Shown here: one piece after another, positions 10,002 to 20,686 of the stretch | Layout: every line of letters starts with the position of its first letter | Position numbering within the stretch: position 1 is the stretch's first letter | Assembly (NCBI GenBank): GCA_003184365.1 | Contig: NKYR01000218.1 | Coordinates: forward strand, 1 to 34,742 | Length of the DNA stretch: 34,742 nt | Reading direction: 5' to 3' | Source of the DNA: Evernia prunastri | Taxonomy: Eukaryota > Ascomycota > Lecanoromycetes > Lecanorales > Parmeliaceae | The notes under the pieces: model-generated | What the model saw: only the letters and a program-made list of their open reading frames with translations | Told to the model about the DNA's origin: nothing | Database searches by the model: none | Translations under genes and position numbers: made by a program

Positions 10002-10381
10002 TCATCCCGATATGCAGGCCATGGTCGGACCAGTCAATGAGCCGTAGAAGCCACCAGACCAGTGTGACCAGGCGTCCTGCTCCGGTAGGGCTGACGTCTT
10101 CCCGCGCCAATCTGCACTTATAATCTTTCTCTTCACCTGCTCAACAGCAAGCGGCTTTGACATGAAACTTTTCTTACAGTAATAAAGAACATCTGTGTAC
10201 CAGTGTTCTAATCTGGAAAGGTAAAGCACGAGGAAAAGGAGCTAACTTTCTCTCTCCCCATCCCATCACTAGAAATCAATAGCTCTCAACACCCTACTCA
10301 ACGCCATCCTCAAATCCCCCCAACCGCTCCCCATAAATCTGTGGGCGCGAGAAATTTTACAAAAAATGATGATCAAGAAGG
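10002..10381. other. Possible coding remnants on both strands
   Basis: On the plus strand, 10221-10272 has all the marks of an intron (donor GTAAAG, branch GCTAAC, acceptor CACTAG). It is followed by an open 109-bp stretch (10273-10381) reading LLNAILKSPQPLPINLWARE and ending at a GTGAGT donor. On the minus strand, 10002-10229 is an open frame ending WSHWSGGFYGSLTGP. Neither peptide is recognised and the two strands conflict, so no gene model is proposed. Confidence 0.25.
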
Positions 10382-10481
10382 GTGAGTGTAGTCCTCTGCT
10401 CCGAACTGGATCGAAGTGGGAACCCTTACCAGTCAAAGCTGCGAGCCTTCCGTGTCGGCTTGACCATTCTTCTTCCAATCA

Positions 10482-10815
10482 AGTCTACTTAGGTTATAAT
10501 CATCTACTCAAGCGACGTTAGCTGGGGGAAGGGGTGTAGTGGCCGTGATCGTCAGTAGGGCCCGTGTAACGTTTGCGTATCAGCGCATACCGGGTGCCTT
10601 GATGCAGGTGGACCGGTTTAGATGGTGATCGGGGGCGCTAGGGCCGGGGACATGGGTAACACCCACGAAAACCCCTCTGCTTGATACTAAACTGTCTATA
10701 GATCAGCATATCAACCTGAGGAAGCGTGCCAGCCAGTCATTCAGGTTTTACTACCGCACCAATATTTATATGCTGAGCGACTAATCCTGTGTGGTATTGT
10801 TACCCAAATCAGTTT
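10482..10815. other. Non-coding gap
   Basis: No supported open frame, repeat or regulatory site; a GC-rich stretch lies at about 10510-10680. Confidence 0.45.
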
Positions 10816-12480
10816 CTATGGAGCAAATGTAACGAGTGGCATCCACAAGTGTGCTGCGTCCACAGTAGATCCGGAGAACCGATGAGTTCTAGCCAGTAAC
10901 AACGCCTTCGCGTACTCTGGCTGTCGCTGTTGATGGATCTCACAGTCTAATGGATTAGGGGAGACCTCGTGGCTATGTTCCTGCTTTCCCAGGCCTAAAA
11001 CCCAGGTCTTATTGCTTCCACCGCGTTTGAGATCCCTGTAGGCGATGAACACACGCCATCCACAGCCCTTGGCCTTGATCAACGCTCGGCAAAATTTCGG
11101 TTCAATTGTCGACGGCAAGATTCGTGACATTCCGTCCCTGTCTTGACGATTGAACGTTAAGACAGAAAACACACCCGCAGACTCTTGCTTTAAGATCACC
11201 AGGCGATCAGAATCCCACTCTTGACTCAACTCCTCGAACATGCGTAGTGCTTCACTTTGGGTAACAGTCGTTGGCGGAGGGGGTCCTGCTGATGGCGACG
11301 CTGGGAGGTTCAGGTCCGCGGGAGCCGATGGTGGGCTCGATGTCAGGGGAATCTCATCGGGAGAATCAATCGTCATCTCCGCTTCTGCAGACGATATGTC
11401 AGGGGGTCTTGTAGAGGTGAAGTCATCGATCTGGTCAGAGTGATGCTGGAGAGGTCTTGGTGCACGGGGTCAACCCCGCGTGTGTGGTTCGTAAGGACTT
11501 TCAGACAGTCCGAAGAACTTATGGAAGGTATCTTGCTTCACCGTAAAGGATCCGATGTCTTGTTGACCCTGCTGCAAATCTTGGTCGATGTTTTCCTAAA
11601 ACAGTGCCTTTTGATCTTTTCGGAACGCTCTTTCCAAGGGCACCCCGCAGCGGGAAGTGATGTCAGGTCCACATTTGACGCCGTACGTGTCCATCACGGG
11701 CGGAGCGTCAGCACCCTCGGTGTGCGGGAAGTCCTTGCCCAGTAGGTCCACCATCTGCTGAACCGAGCGTCCCATCGAGGTGCCGTAGAGCTGAGGCGGC
11801 CGCACCTGCTGTAGAAATGTTTGGGCCATCTGATAGTCCGCTTCCTCACCACGACGGTAAGTGTTGTCGACCTTGGCGTAGCCACAAGCCTCGGCAAGAG
11901 CAGTGAATCGATACCACCAGACGAGCTCCACGCCTAGCGGAGGAGATTTCGCTCTTGGAGGATCTCTTCACAACGGCTGACCGATCATTTCAGGGAAATG
12001 GCGTAGTGTGTATAGCCACAGCTGGCGATAGGCGCTCCTATGAGCTGTGTCGCTTGAATCTTCTTCCTTCCGGCAGTAAGAGGCTTCAGATATCTGCAGT
12101 GACCAGGACGTTTGCCCGTTGTGCAATTGACCGAATTCCTGTAGTATCGATGTTCTGCAGACGGCGGGGAGCAATTTCTTCATGATTTTGGCGCACGGCT
12201 CGAGACTTTTCGTGTCTTCGAGAAAGGTGGGGATGGATGGTATGATATGGTCGATCTTTTGGACACACGCCGGTATAGACTGTGCTTGAGGGATAGGGAT
12301 GGTGGAGAAGAGGTGCGATTGGTGTCTCCGGAGTGACCGTTCGTCCTCGGCCGAGACTTTTGGGCACCGTCCCTCCAGGATCGTCACGGTACCTGCGTCC
12401 AAACAAGATCGAAGTTCCTCCTCTTCCCCCAATATGTAAGCCCATGTAGTTTTGATCCGTGCCAGATATCTCGTCATTTC

Positions 12481-12528
12481 CTGCCCACGTTGTTAGCACG
12501 CGCCGGCTCAATGGAATAGGAAGCTCGC
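12481..12528 (-). other. Probable GC-AG intron in DUF3723
   Basis: Minus-strand 48-bp intron with donor GCGAGC after CCCGAG, branch GCTAAC and acceptor GGGCAG. Splicing removes a TGA and joins two conserved family blocks in phase. Confidence 0.5.
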
Positions 12529-12838
12529 CTCGGGACACCGCAAAGAAAGCAGCCTGTGAAATGTTCCAGTCTGCAGCGCCGGCCACAGGCCGGTGAATGG
12601 GAGCAAGTCGTCAAAGGCATTTGCAGATGCTGAGTCTGAGCATCCTTGGACGCCCTCTTCTCCAACAAGTTGACGTCTCTGATCTTGGTCCTCGACAATT
12701 TGCACAACCACCTTGCTTTGGCGGAGGCATCGCCGGCCAAATGAGCCCGCCGAAGATGACGGAAGATATCCCCGTCGTCAAAGTTCTTTGCGTTGGAGTA
12801 CTCCTGTCGAAGCTCGTTCACCTCTACCTCGCCCAGGT

Positions 12839-12884
12839 CTACCACGATTAGAGTTGCCGGTTCCAAGGGTGGAGGAAAATTTAC
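12839..12884 (-). other. GT-AG intron in DUF3723
   Basis: 46-bp minus-strand intron with donor GTAAAT, CTAAT near the 3' end and acceptor GGTAG. It joins WWIVDLYID to DLGEVEVNELRQE in phase. Confidence 0.7.
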
Positions 12885-13245
12885 CATCGATGTAAAGATC
12901 AACGATCCACCACTTATCATCAGGGTGTAGATATTGTTTCGCGGCTTCGAAGCGGTGTCGGCCGTGCAGACGTTTCAAGTCATGTTTCGGGTCCACCGGA
13001 ATGGGGACTTCATCCTCCAATCGACCTCCCGGGATGCGCTCAAGCATGGCGTTTGAGACCGTCTGAGAGATCAGCGCTGGTACGTGATTCCGTGGTTCCA
13101 ACGTTCGGCACCCCTCTAGGTTGAAGACCCCGAGTATCCTGGCGACATTCTTGAGATCGAGCTGCGGGGGATCGATGGTGATAGATTCATATCGCAGGCG
13201 TCATATGGGACACTTGATGGACCCACAGAAAGCGCGACGTTGATT

Positions 13246-13781
13246 CAGATAAGTGCGGGTCTCGATAGTGGTGGACGCCATGAAGCTTCGTTGTACCCTT
13301 CTTTTCGTCCACAGCGTTTCCTTGGGGGGACAAGCGATGAGGCTTTAGATGTGCCATAATTGGAATTGACTCGCAGCCAAATTTGGAGTCGTCGCGATGC
13401 GAAGAAAAGGTTCTGGGGTCCTGGCATCTCTACCATTCGTTGTTGCGCTCTCATAAAACCATGAGCTCTTGTAAACATACCAGCTGGCTGGACTTTACAC
13501 GTAGCACCGACGTTGTGCTGTGGGACACTGGTCGGTTGTCGCGACTGGAGCTGGAGCTGACTAATCCATCTCGCCAAAAGGGGTGCTTCTATACCTCAGC
13601 CAAACCCACGGTAATATTACCGGGGAGACATTAGGCCGGTACAGCCGCAGTGCTCTGATTAGTAAGGCGCTCCCATAGTAATTTGAGCCACACACTTGCC
13701 TGCTCCTTCCATCATCCCCATACCTCGCTGTCGCCCCCCAAATTCTTTGAAGATATACAGAACTCCGCTCCGCCGCCCACA
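13246..13781. other. Gap between divergent DUF3723 and MULE genes
   Basis: Short frames on both strands without domains. It contains a perfect 14-bp palindrome at 13609-13622. It may include the DUF3723 N-terminus and the left end of the MULE, but no terminal repeat pair could be matched by eye. Confidence 0.4.
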
Positions 13782-14912
13782 ATGACTATTTCTCAAGATC
13801 GCGTCGTCCGCCAGCCCCCCCAGATCGGGGGCTTCGAGGACACTCAGGAGGAGTTGGATTGGTACGGTAGCAACCCCGAGGGCATCGATCGTTCCGCCTC
13901 GGACGCGTATTCGGATGAGGACATGGCCCTCAATCAGGAGGAGGATGACAGTGACCCTAGCGACGGCGAGTGGAGTCGCCCCACCTATTCTGACGCGTCC
14001 AGGTCGCCGTCGCCTCCTCCGAAGCCCTCTACCTCCACCTCCCTTCCTACCTCTCTTCCTACCTCTCTCAAACGCAAAGCCTCCGCCTCCTTAGATGAGG
14101 AGGAAAAGTCTCGTCGGAAGGGTACCAAGCGCAGCAAACCCGCCCCGGTAGTGACTTCGGAGCTGGCGTCAACAATGCTGAAGTTGCCTTCTAATACCCC
14201 AGATCAAGCTGCTTTCTCGGTAGGTACATCCATTGTGTGGACAGCTGAGGAGTTTGACGCGTATTGGCCTTTGGTAGACAATTTCTGGGTATGCAATAAG
14301 CCCAACAACGCGATCACTGGAAAGGGCACTCAGTCGTCCTATTGGTGGTGTCGTCTATACAAAGGGGACACTGTCAGCGAGACTCACGGTCAACGGAACA
14401 AGCAGCTTCGACGGGTCCCTGCCTGTGGTATGAAGCTGAAAATGGTGAAAACCTACAGTCAATCGGATCATGACATCTTGATGTCTGTAGAGCTCTCGCT
14501 TCATTTGGACAAGAAAAACCCTTGTCAGCAACATACTCACGGCAGGATTTCCTGGATCAGTGCAAAGTCAACTCATTCGTTATGAATGTCATTGGTCTGG
14601 CAGTTGCTAGGGGCTTTGAAGTCGCCTCGGTCCACGATGTCATGAAAGGCGTCAAATGGACCACCAATCTCACCGCTCTGGAGGCCGCTGGGGGTAGACA
14701 TCTCACCCTCAAGCACTGTCATAATGCTGGGGCCGACTGGAGGAAGGCCCACCCTGACAGCCGAATTCAAGGTGCTAAGACGCCTTGGTCAGAGCAATGG
14801 GCCAGCTGTTTGAAAGATCTGGAGCAGAAGAAGGACGTGCGGTGTGCTAACATCACCGCTAAAAGGGATATAGATGGCGCAATGGCCCATGGTACTGTGT
14901 TTGCAAAAAAAT

Positions 14913-14967
14913 GTAAGTTAATTGAGTTGATTGTTGATGTATAGGCTAACGGGTGGAACAACATTAG
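14913..14967 (+). other. GT-AG intron in the MULE-like gene
   Basis: 55-bp intron with donor GTAAGT, branch GGCTAAC and acceptor CATTAG. It joins VFAKK to RLIFLRRRGHL in phase. Confidence 0.75.
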
Positions 14968-15810
14968 CCCGGCTGATATTCCTTCGAAGGCGAGGGCACC
15001 TCGCCTTGATGGATGCTACCCACAACAGCAACGCCCTCAAATGGAAGCTATTCACGATTATGGCTCGCAGCGAGTATGGTAGATGGATCCCCTGCGCTCA
15101 TTTGCTGTCGCCGACCGAGGATGGTAACATTGTGGGGGCGTTTCTTCGAAAGATCAAGGAGTGGTGTGGGGGAAGGGGTGCATGGCGTCTTCGCTACATG
15201 ATCACTGACGACTCTGCAGCCGAACAGAAGGCTGTTCGGCTAGCCTTTCGAGGCCTTGAGGAAGGTGAGCAACAGGTTGATCATTTCCTCTGTCGAAAAC
15301 ACAGCGAAAGAACCCTCAAACGACAGCTGTGTGCCGACGATTGCAAGAAGTCCTTCGAGCACCTCTACAAGGCCCTCTGCTGTCGGTTCTCAGAGCAGGG
15401 CTGCCTTGAATCGATCCATGCAGCTATTGCTGCTGCTCCAGAGTCAAAGAAGGAGTACATTCGCCGCGATTGGCTGGAGACCAAGCGCCTTTGGGCGTAC
15501 TATGCGCGTCAGCATTCTTGTTTGCTTCTGCAGGTAACCACTACGAATGCCGTTGAGTCCTGGCATCATTCCCTCAAGATTCATGCCGATGGGAAGGGCG
15601 CTATGCTGCGATTCAGTCTATCAGGAGTCGCCATGCATGTGCTGAAGATTGCTGATCAATGGGAGCTTCGTGACGAACAAACAGCAGTCAAATTCAGGTC
15701 CTATCAGTCTGCTGAGTGTCAAATATACCCTCAATTAGCGAACTTCCCTGGCCCAGTTCAGCAACTTCTGGTCGGTCAGCTAAAGAAAGCGATGGAAGCC
15801 CAAGACGAAG

Positions 15811-15860
15811 GCGAGTTACGCTTTTCTATGCTCTTCTTGCATTGCTAATCATTGAGATAG
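15811..15860 (+). other. GC-AG intron in the MULE-like gene
   Basis: 50-bp intron with donor GCGAGT after GAAG, branch TGCTAATC and acceptor AGATAG. The nearby GT (15815) does not give the right phase; the GC donor joins AQDEG to EIPRNLNDELS. Confidence 0.6.
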
Positions 15861-16357
15861 GCGAGATCCCCCGCAATTTGAATGACGAGTTGTCATGCAC
15901 CTGCCTCTTTTATCGTCAATATCAACTACCGTGCTCCCACCTCTGGCAATTCAACTTGATGAGTAACGCATTTGCTGAGGCTGATTGGAAGAGGTGGGCC
16001 TACATGTTTGAAGAAGGAGGCTTCGAGATCTACGAGAGTACTACCAAAGAGTACGTCACGAAGGATATCTACGATGAACCGGATGGTCCCAGCAAGCATA
16101 TGCTGGATGTTCGTGAAGTCCTCGATGAGATCAAGGCCAAGTTCTATGATTTGGAAGCCGGCACGGTGGATTGGGAGGATGATGTAAGGGAGCGCATTTC
16201 CGCCCAGTGGGTGGCTATGCTACAGCAAATGACGGGGCCTATTCGTCAACAAGGGGTTCAAGAGGTTCTGAAGGAGCTCGCTGGCGATGGGCATAACATA
16301 GCCCGCCTAGAGGCGCCAGCGAGGCGGAGTGGTCTGGACGATGAGGAGGAGGATTAA

Positions 16358-16699
16358 TTTAGACTACATAGTAACAACACCACTAATGAAGTCGCCTTCC
16401 CCGTGGAAATCTCTGAATCCGGCGGCGGCGAGTCTCTTTTCCGCCCTGTATGCCTCGGGACGGCGGAGACCTCCATTGTACAAATAGCCTCAGCGGCGAG
16501 GTCGACAGCGAGGGAGAGCGACAGCGAGGTTGTAAGACGGCCGCGCCTTATTTTGGTGTGACCCCCATACAAATCTAGCGCAGCCACCTTGTAACTATGC
16601 TATCGGTATTTTTTTTAGCGTTGGCTGAGATATAGAAACACCCGGCAAGGGTCGTCTCTTATCCTATTCGTTGGTCGTAAAATCAAAGAAGTTGCACTA
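16358..16699. other. Gap 3' of the MULE-like gene
   Basis: GC-rich with a GGCGGCGGCG tract and repeated AGCGAGG/CAGCGAG words, then an eight-T run. It probably contains the right end of the MULE, but no terminal inverted repeat was matched. Confidence 0.4.
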
Positions 16700-17546
16700 C
16701 GCGATTTGTTTCCTTGGAACAACATCAAAAGATCGAGTCGTGAGGGACTTGTCACCCTACGTGCGGACACGCTGAGCCTTCACTCCGACTTTCCGATCTT
16801 CTTCGCGGAAAGTGATCCCTTTGACACGCCTACACACTGCGAAGCCCACGCCTGCCACGAGGCTTCATCTTGGCCGCTACAGTGGAGCCTGGGCGCCGAT
16901 CGTAGCTTGTACGACATCGCTCACGCACGTCTCTTTTCTCTCTTCATTAACGTCCTGTGCAAATTTGCAGACGACTTTGATAATTTTGAGGATGTGGTGT
17001 CTAGGATACGGGCATGGGCGGCCCTCGGGCGAGCCTCAGGTCAATTTCATATGGCGCGTCCCAAAGTCATCATCGTCAAGCAAGGAGCGGGGCCTGGACC
17101 AAGTCCGACGTACGATCTTGTGGAGTCGGAGTACCTTCAGTACAACCTATCCCAACCGGATATAGTGGCTTTCTTCTCCTCGGTCACCGTCCTTCATTTA
17201 GCGGATGAACAGATATCCTCCCTTGCGCGTCACCGGCCACTCAAGGAGTTGATCCAACGACAAACTGACGAGGTTCGCCATATCAAGCAGAGCATTGGCT
17301 GTCTGTTCTCAGCGCTTCATTTAACGTGGTACTTCGGCGAGGCCGTGAAGCATACAGCTCGAACCGCCGTTGAATCATTTGATTATGTGGGCTCGAGTCG
17401 GCATGCAAATCCCATCTCGACCGATTTCTCCGAGCATCTCACGAACTTTTTGAAACTCGGCACGCAGTACGACCTTCCCGACAATACCTGGACATCCTAT
17501 ATCGCTTCTGTTATCCTTGTCGACGCTTACCCGCGGGGAATGCATT

Positions 17547-17591
17547 GTAAGTCGACCGCCAGTCTCTGAATCGTGGTGCTGACTTATAAAG
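17547..17591 (+). other. Intron 1 of the patatin gene
   Basis: 45-bp intron with donor GTAAGT, branch TGCTGAC and acceptor ATAAAG; phase 1. Confidence 0.7.
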
Positions 17592-18143
17592 TGTTCGATC
17601 CCGAACTCGTCTACGATCAGATCTACACACTCCTGTGCGTTCAGTCCCTCGTCGTCTTGTCGAAGAAGCAATCACTGGTGCCACGCCGGAATCAGGCCAT
17701 CCGGGACAGCCTCGCGGATCAGTTCTCGGTAATGCAGATCTCTGGGGAAACCGCAGACTCCATCCATCGCAGCAACTTCGGCAGTATCAATATCCCATGG
17801 GCGAGCTTCCAGAGCAATCAAACATGCCTTCCCTGTCTCCGGCGAAAACCAGAACATGTCTTGAGTTGCGGTCATAGCGTGTGCGACACCTGTGTCAGGA
17901 TCTTTGGTCGCCCAGTGTCGGGGTCGGAGTATACGTACGAGCTCGGGAGCTGCCCGCTCTGCTCCTCTGGGTGGCTCACAGTGGCTTTGAAGCCGCCCAC
18001 GGCCGGCGTGCGAATACTGAGTATTGACGGAGGCGGAATCCGTGGCGTCGTCCCACTCGAATTCTTCGGGATTCTGCAAAATGTTGTTGGGCCCAACTGC
18101 CCAGTTCGGGACCTGTTCGACCTGGCTTTCGGGACAAGCTCCG

Positions 18144-18193
18144 GTGAGCCGTCTCTTGGTTCATGGGATAACGGTTGCTGACGGCTTTGACAG
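18144..18193 (+). other. Intron 2 of the patatin gene
   Basis: 50-bp intron with donor GTGAGC, branch TGCTGAC and acceptor TGACAG. It splits the GTSSGG nucleophile elbow between its two last glycines. Confidence 0.7.
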
Positions 18194-19038
18194 GTGGACT
18201 CATTGTACTAGGTCTCTTTCACCGTCACTGGGGCGTAACTCAGTGCATTCAGACGTTCGATAGTCTGACGCGTGAGTTTTTCGGCACGCGCCTTCGTACT
18301 AGGTGCGAACAGTGACAGAGGACGACACCGGGATCAAGATCCTCTACGAGCCTCCACCTGGCGCACGGGACACTGGTTCAGCACCATCCGTGGAGTACGA
18401 TTCCAGCATCTTTCTTAAAAATCCTGGTCGACCGGCGCTAACAGCTTGATCCTAGTATTGTCGCAATTCACGGCATCGGCACGCATCCCGATGATACCTG
18501 GTGCAAGAAGGTCGATGTGGGCGGTCCAGAGGAACACTACGTTAACTGGCTGAAAGACATACATATGCTGCCCACGGTCGTGCCAAACGCACGGATTATG
18601 AGATACGGGTACGAATCTCAATGGTTCGGTGAGGAAGCAATCAGTCAGAAAGCGTCGACGGTGGCTCAACGTCTTCTCCTGAATCTCAAGCGGGTCAGAA
18701 AAGTATGATGATCCTGCTCCTCAATGTTTCATGCTTGTCACGCTGATCGATGCATAGGCTTGTCCACTCCGTCCTCTGATATTCATAGCGCACTGCTTTG
18801 GTGGTCTGGTGGTGCTGAGGGTAGGTGATCAAGCTGGAGGGGACAGGACCCCGTTGACCGTGCCTAGGCTATTGTCGACGCGAACCGATCTGACTCTAAG
18901 TGGCCCGGTATCTTTAAATCCACTACAGGCATGGCCTTCTTCGGGACACCCTTCCGGGGAGCGGGCGGGCTGAACCAAAGTGAGATGCTCCGGGCTGCTC
19001 AGAGCCGATACGAGGAGGGTCAGGTCCAGGGGCGGTTC

Positions 19039-19863
19039 TGAACATTCTCGCCCCCGGCAACGAAAATCTGACGGACCTGATGACGTTTTTCTTCGAGACA
19101 AGGCAAGAGAAGAACAAGGCTCACGTGGCCTGCTTCTTCGAGCAAAAGCCAAGTAACGTTGGCGCCATCCTCCGTGGGAGCCGGATACAGGTATGCGAGA
19201 GGAAGTCATATCCAGTGCACAGCTGATGTGAAGCAAAGAAATTCGTGGTCGACGAGAGTTCGGGGTGCCTCGATCAGAGCGAGTCAACGGAGAAGTACTC
19301 CCTTTCGCGGGATCACTTTAACATGAACAAATTTGGGAAGCCGGAGGAAGAGGATTTCCAGACGGTCTGCGAAGTGATCGAGAAGATGGTGGAAGAATCG
19401 CCTCAACTGATCAAGGGGCGTGGTCAAGGTAGGTAGACCACTTCCTCTGATGGGCGATGTCAGATCAGTGATGGTTCAAGTCTGATAGAACACCCTCCTA
19501 TAGGAAACGATGATTTCCGGGTGCAATTCCACCTCACCGATCTACCCGTCACTGGCAATTTCGTCGATCGAGATACAGAGATGGAGCAGGTAGAGCATTC
19601 ACTGCTGCAGTCAGACCCGCAGGGCGGGCGAAAGATTCATGTCTTGCATGGTCTTGGTGGTATCGGTAAAACGCAATTAGCCATAGCATATGCCAGGAAA
19701 CACCAAGAGGTATACAGTGCAATACTATGGGTCAATGGCAACAGTAAAGACACGCTCTTGCAGAGCCTTGCAGCGTTTGCGACATATGCGCGTATTGACG
19801 GTATACAGCAGTCAACAGTAGACCTCACTAGACATGGCCAAGAAACAGCAGAGAAAGCGGATG
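19039..19863 (+). repeat. 825-bp direct duplication, copy 1
   Basis: Read against 19865-20686, the only difference I see is a 3-bp length change in a GGAGGAAGAGG tract. It begins at TGAACATTCTC and ends exactly at the N. Confidence 0.85.
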
Positions 19864-19864
19864 N
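19864..19864. other. Undetermined base, probable contig join
   Basis: A single N separates two copies of the same 0.8-kb sequence, as expected when overlapping contig ends are placed side by side instead of merged. Confidence 0.75.
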
Positions 19865-20686
19865 TGAACATTCTCGCCCCCGGCAACGAAAATCTGACGG
19901 ACCTGATGACGTTTTTCTTCGAGACAAGGCAAGAGAAGAACAAGGCTCACGTGGCCTGCTTCTTCGAGCAAAAGCCAAGTAACGTTGGCGCCATCCTCCG
20001 TGGGAGCCGGATACAGGTATGCGAGAGGAAGTCATATCCAGTGCACAGCTGATGTGAAGCAAAGAAATTCGTGGTCGACGAGAGTTCGGGGTGCCTCGAT
20101 CAGAGCGAGTCAACGGAGAAGTACTCCCTTTCGCGGGATCACTTTAACATGAACAAATTTGGGAAGCCGGAGGAGGATTTCCAGACGGTCTGCGAAGTGA
20201 TCGAGAAGATGGTGGAAGAATCGCCTCAACTGATCAAGGGGCGTGGTCAAGGTAGGTAGACCACTTCCTCTGATGGGCGATGTCAGATCAGTGATGGTTC
20301 AAGTCTGATAGAACACCCTCCTATAGGAAACGATGATTTCCGGGTGCAATTCCACCTCACCGATCTACCCGTCACTGGCAATTTCGTCGATCGAGATACA
20401 GAGATGGAGCAGGTAGAGCATTCACTGCTGCAGTCAGACCCGCAGGGCGGGCGAAAGATTCATGTCTTGCATGGTCTTGGTGGTATCGGTAAAACGCAAT
20501 TAGCCATAGCATATGCCAGGAAACACCAAGAGGTATACAGTGCAATACTATGGGTCAATGGCAACAGTAAAGACACGCTCTTGCAGAGCCTTGCAGCGTT
20601 TGCGACATATGCGCGTATTGACGGTATACAGCAGTCAACAGTAGACCTCACTAGACATGGCCAAGAAACAGCAGAGAAAGCGGATG
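19865..20686 (+). repeat. 825-bp direct duplication, copy 2 (822 bp)
   Basis: Starts directly after the N and continues beyond the copy-1 end into the rest of the NB-ARC domain. It is therefore this copy that links to the 3' part of gene A. Confidence 0.85.

Larger units (their letters stand above)
10816..13245 (-). pseudogene. DUF3723 family protein, degenerate
   Basis: Minus-strand gene. Exon 1 ends at 12885 and holds PPQLDLKNVARILGVF, NHVPALIS, LKRLHGRHRFEAAKQYLHP and DKWWIVDLYID. A clean 46-bp intron (12839-12884) leads to NELRQEYSNAKNFDDGDIFR and AKARWLCKLS. A frameshift near 12665 then moves the frame to FDDLLPFTGLWPALQTGTFH. A GC-AG intron (12481-12528) joins LRCPE to EMTRYLARIKTTWAYILG, followed by YRQLWLYTLRHFPEM, the late block VLTFNRQDRDGMSRIL and KQEHSHEVSPNPLD. 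This order matches fungal DUF3723 (PF12520), whose function is unknown and which is recurrent Starship cargo. In-frame stops lie at 11968-11970, 11596-11598 and 11470-11472, and one near the 5' end at 13201-13203. The frame is otherwise open for about 1.6 kb, so decay looks recent. Confidence 0.7.
13782..16357 (+). pseudogene. MULE-like transposase with SWIM zinc finger, one frameshift
   Basis: Start ATG at 13782. Residues 1-140 are acidic/serine-proline rich with a basic KRKxxxRRKGTKRSK patch, then an N-terminal DNA-binding-like block ending CQQHTHG. A one-base loss at about 14540 shifts the frame; it resumes with QDFLDQCKVNSF. An intron at 14913-14967 (GTAAGT, GCTAAC, ATTAG) precedes the catalytic region: LALMDATHNSN with the first Asp, YMITDDSAAEQKAV with the second, and VDHFLCRKH. 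A GC-AG intron at 15811-15860 leads to CTCLFYRQYQLPCSHLWQ, the CxC...CxH SWIM finger typical of Mutator-like transposases. The C-terminus is acidic and ends with TAA. Only the frameshift prevents a full-length product. Mutator superfamily is likely, though other SWIM-bearing transposase groups are not excluded. Confidence 0.7.
16700..18315 (+). pseudogene. RING-finger patatin-like phospholipase, truncated at both ends
   Basis: No ATG precedes the first conserved block (LRADTLSLHSDFPIFFAESD), so the N-terminus is missing or in unseen exons next to the MULE. Exon 1 runs to 17546, an intron spans 17547-17591, exon 2 is 17592-18143, an intron spans 18144-18193, and exon 3 runs from 18194. Exon 2 encodes a RING-like finger (CLPCLRRKPEHVLSCGHSVC then CDTC and CPLC). 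The patatin start follows: VRILSIDGGGIRGVVPLEF, the oxyanion-hole GGGxRG, and the nucleophile elbow GTSSG completed after the intron. The frame then stops at 18313-18315, after LTREFFGTRLRTR. The catalytic Asp (DGG/DGA) half is gone. Patatin-like proteins hydrolyse acyl lipids; this RING-patatin type is common Starship cargo. It merges directly into hydrolase-NLR gene A. Confidence 0.7.

Noticed and set aside
10816..11376. Frame with CGWRVFIAYRDL and HSHEVSPNPLD, first read as a FAR1-like transposase N-terminus
   Set aside because: It is in the same frame as the DUF3723 blocks upstream and fits the C-terminal part of that family, so a separate gene is not needed.
13609..13622. Palindrome CGGTAATATTACCG containing TAATATTAC, the nick-site word of CRESS-DNA viruses
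   Set aside because: No Rep gene, no proper stem around the word and no iterons nearby; a chance palindrome is more likely.
18829..20113. Minus-strand frames repeated over the gene A duplication (MTRSDRGTPNSRRPR...)
   Set aside because: Antisense of well-supported hydrolase/NB-ARC exons; they are seen twice only because the segment is duplicated.
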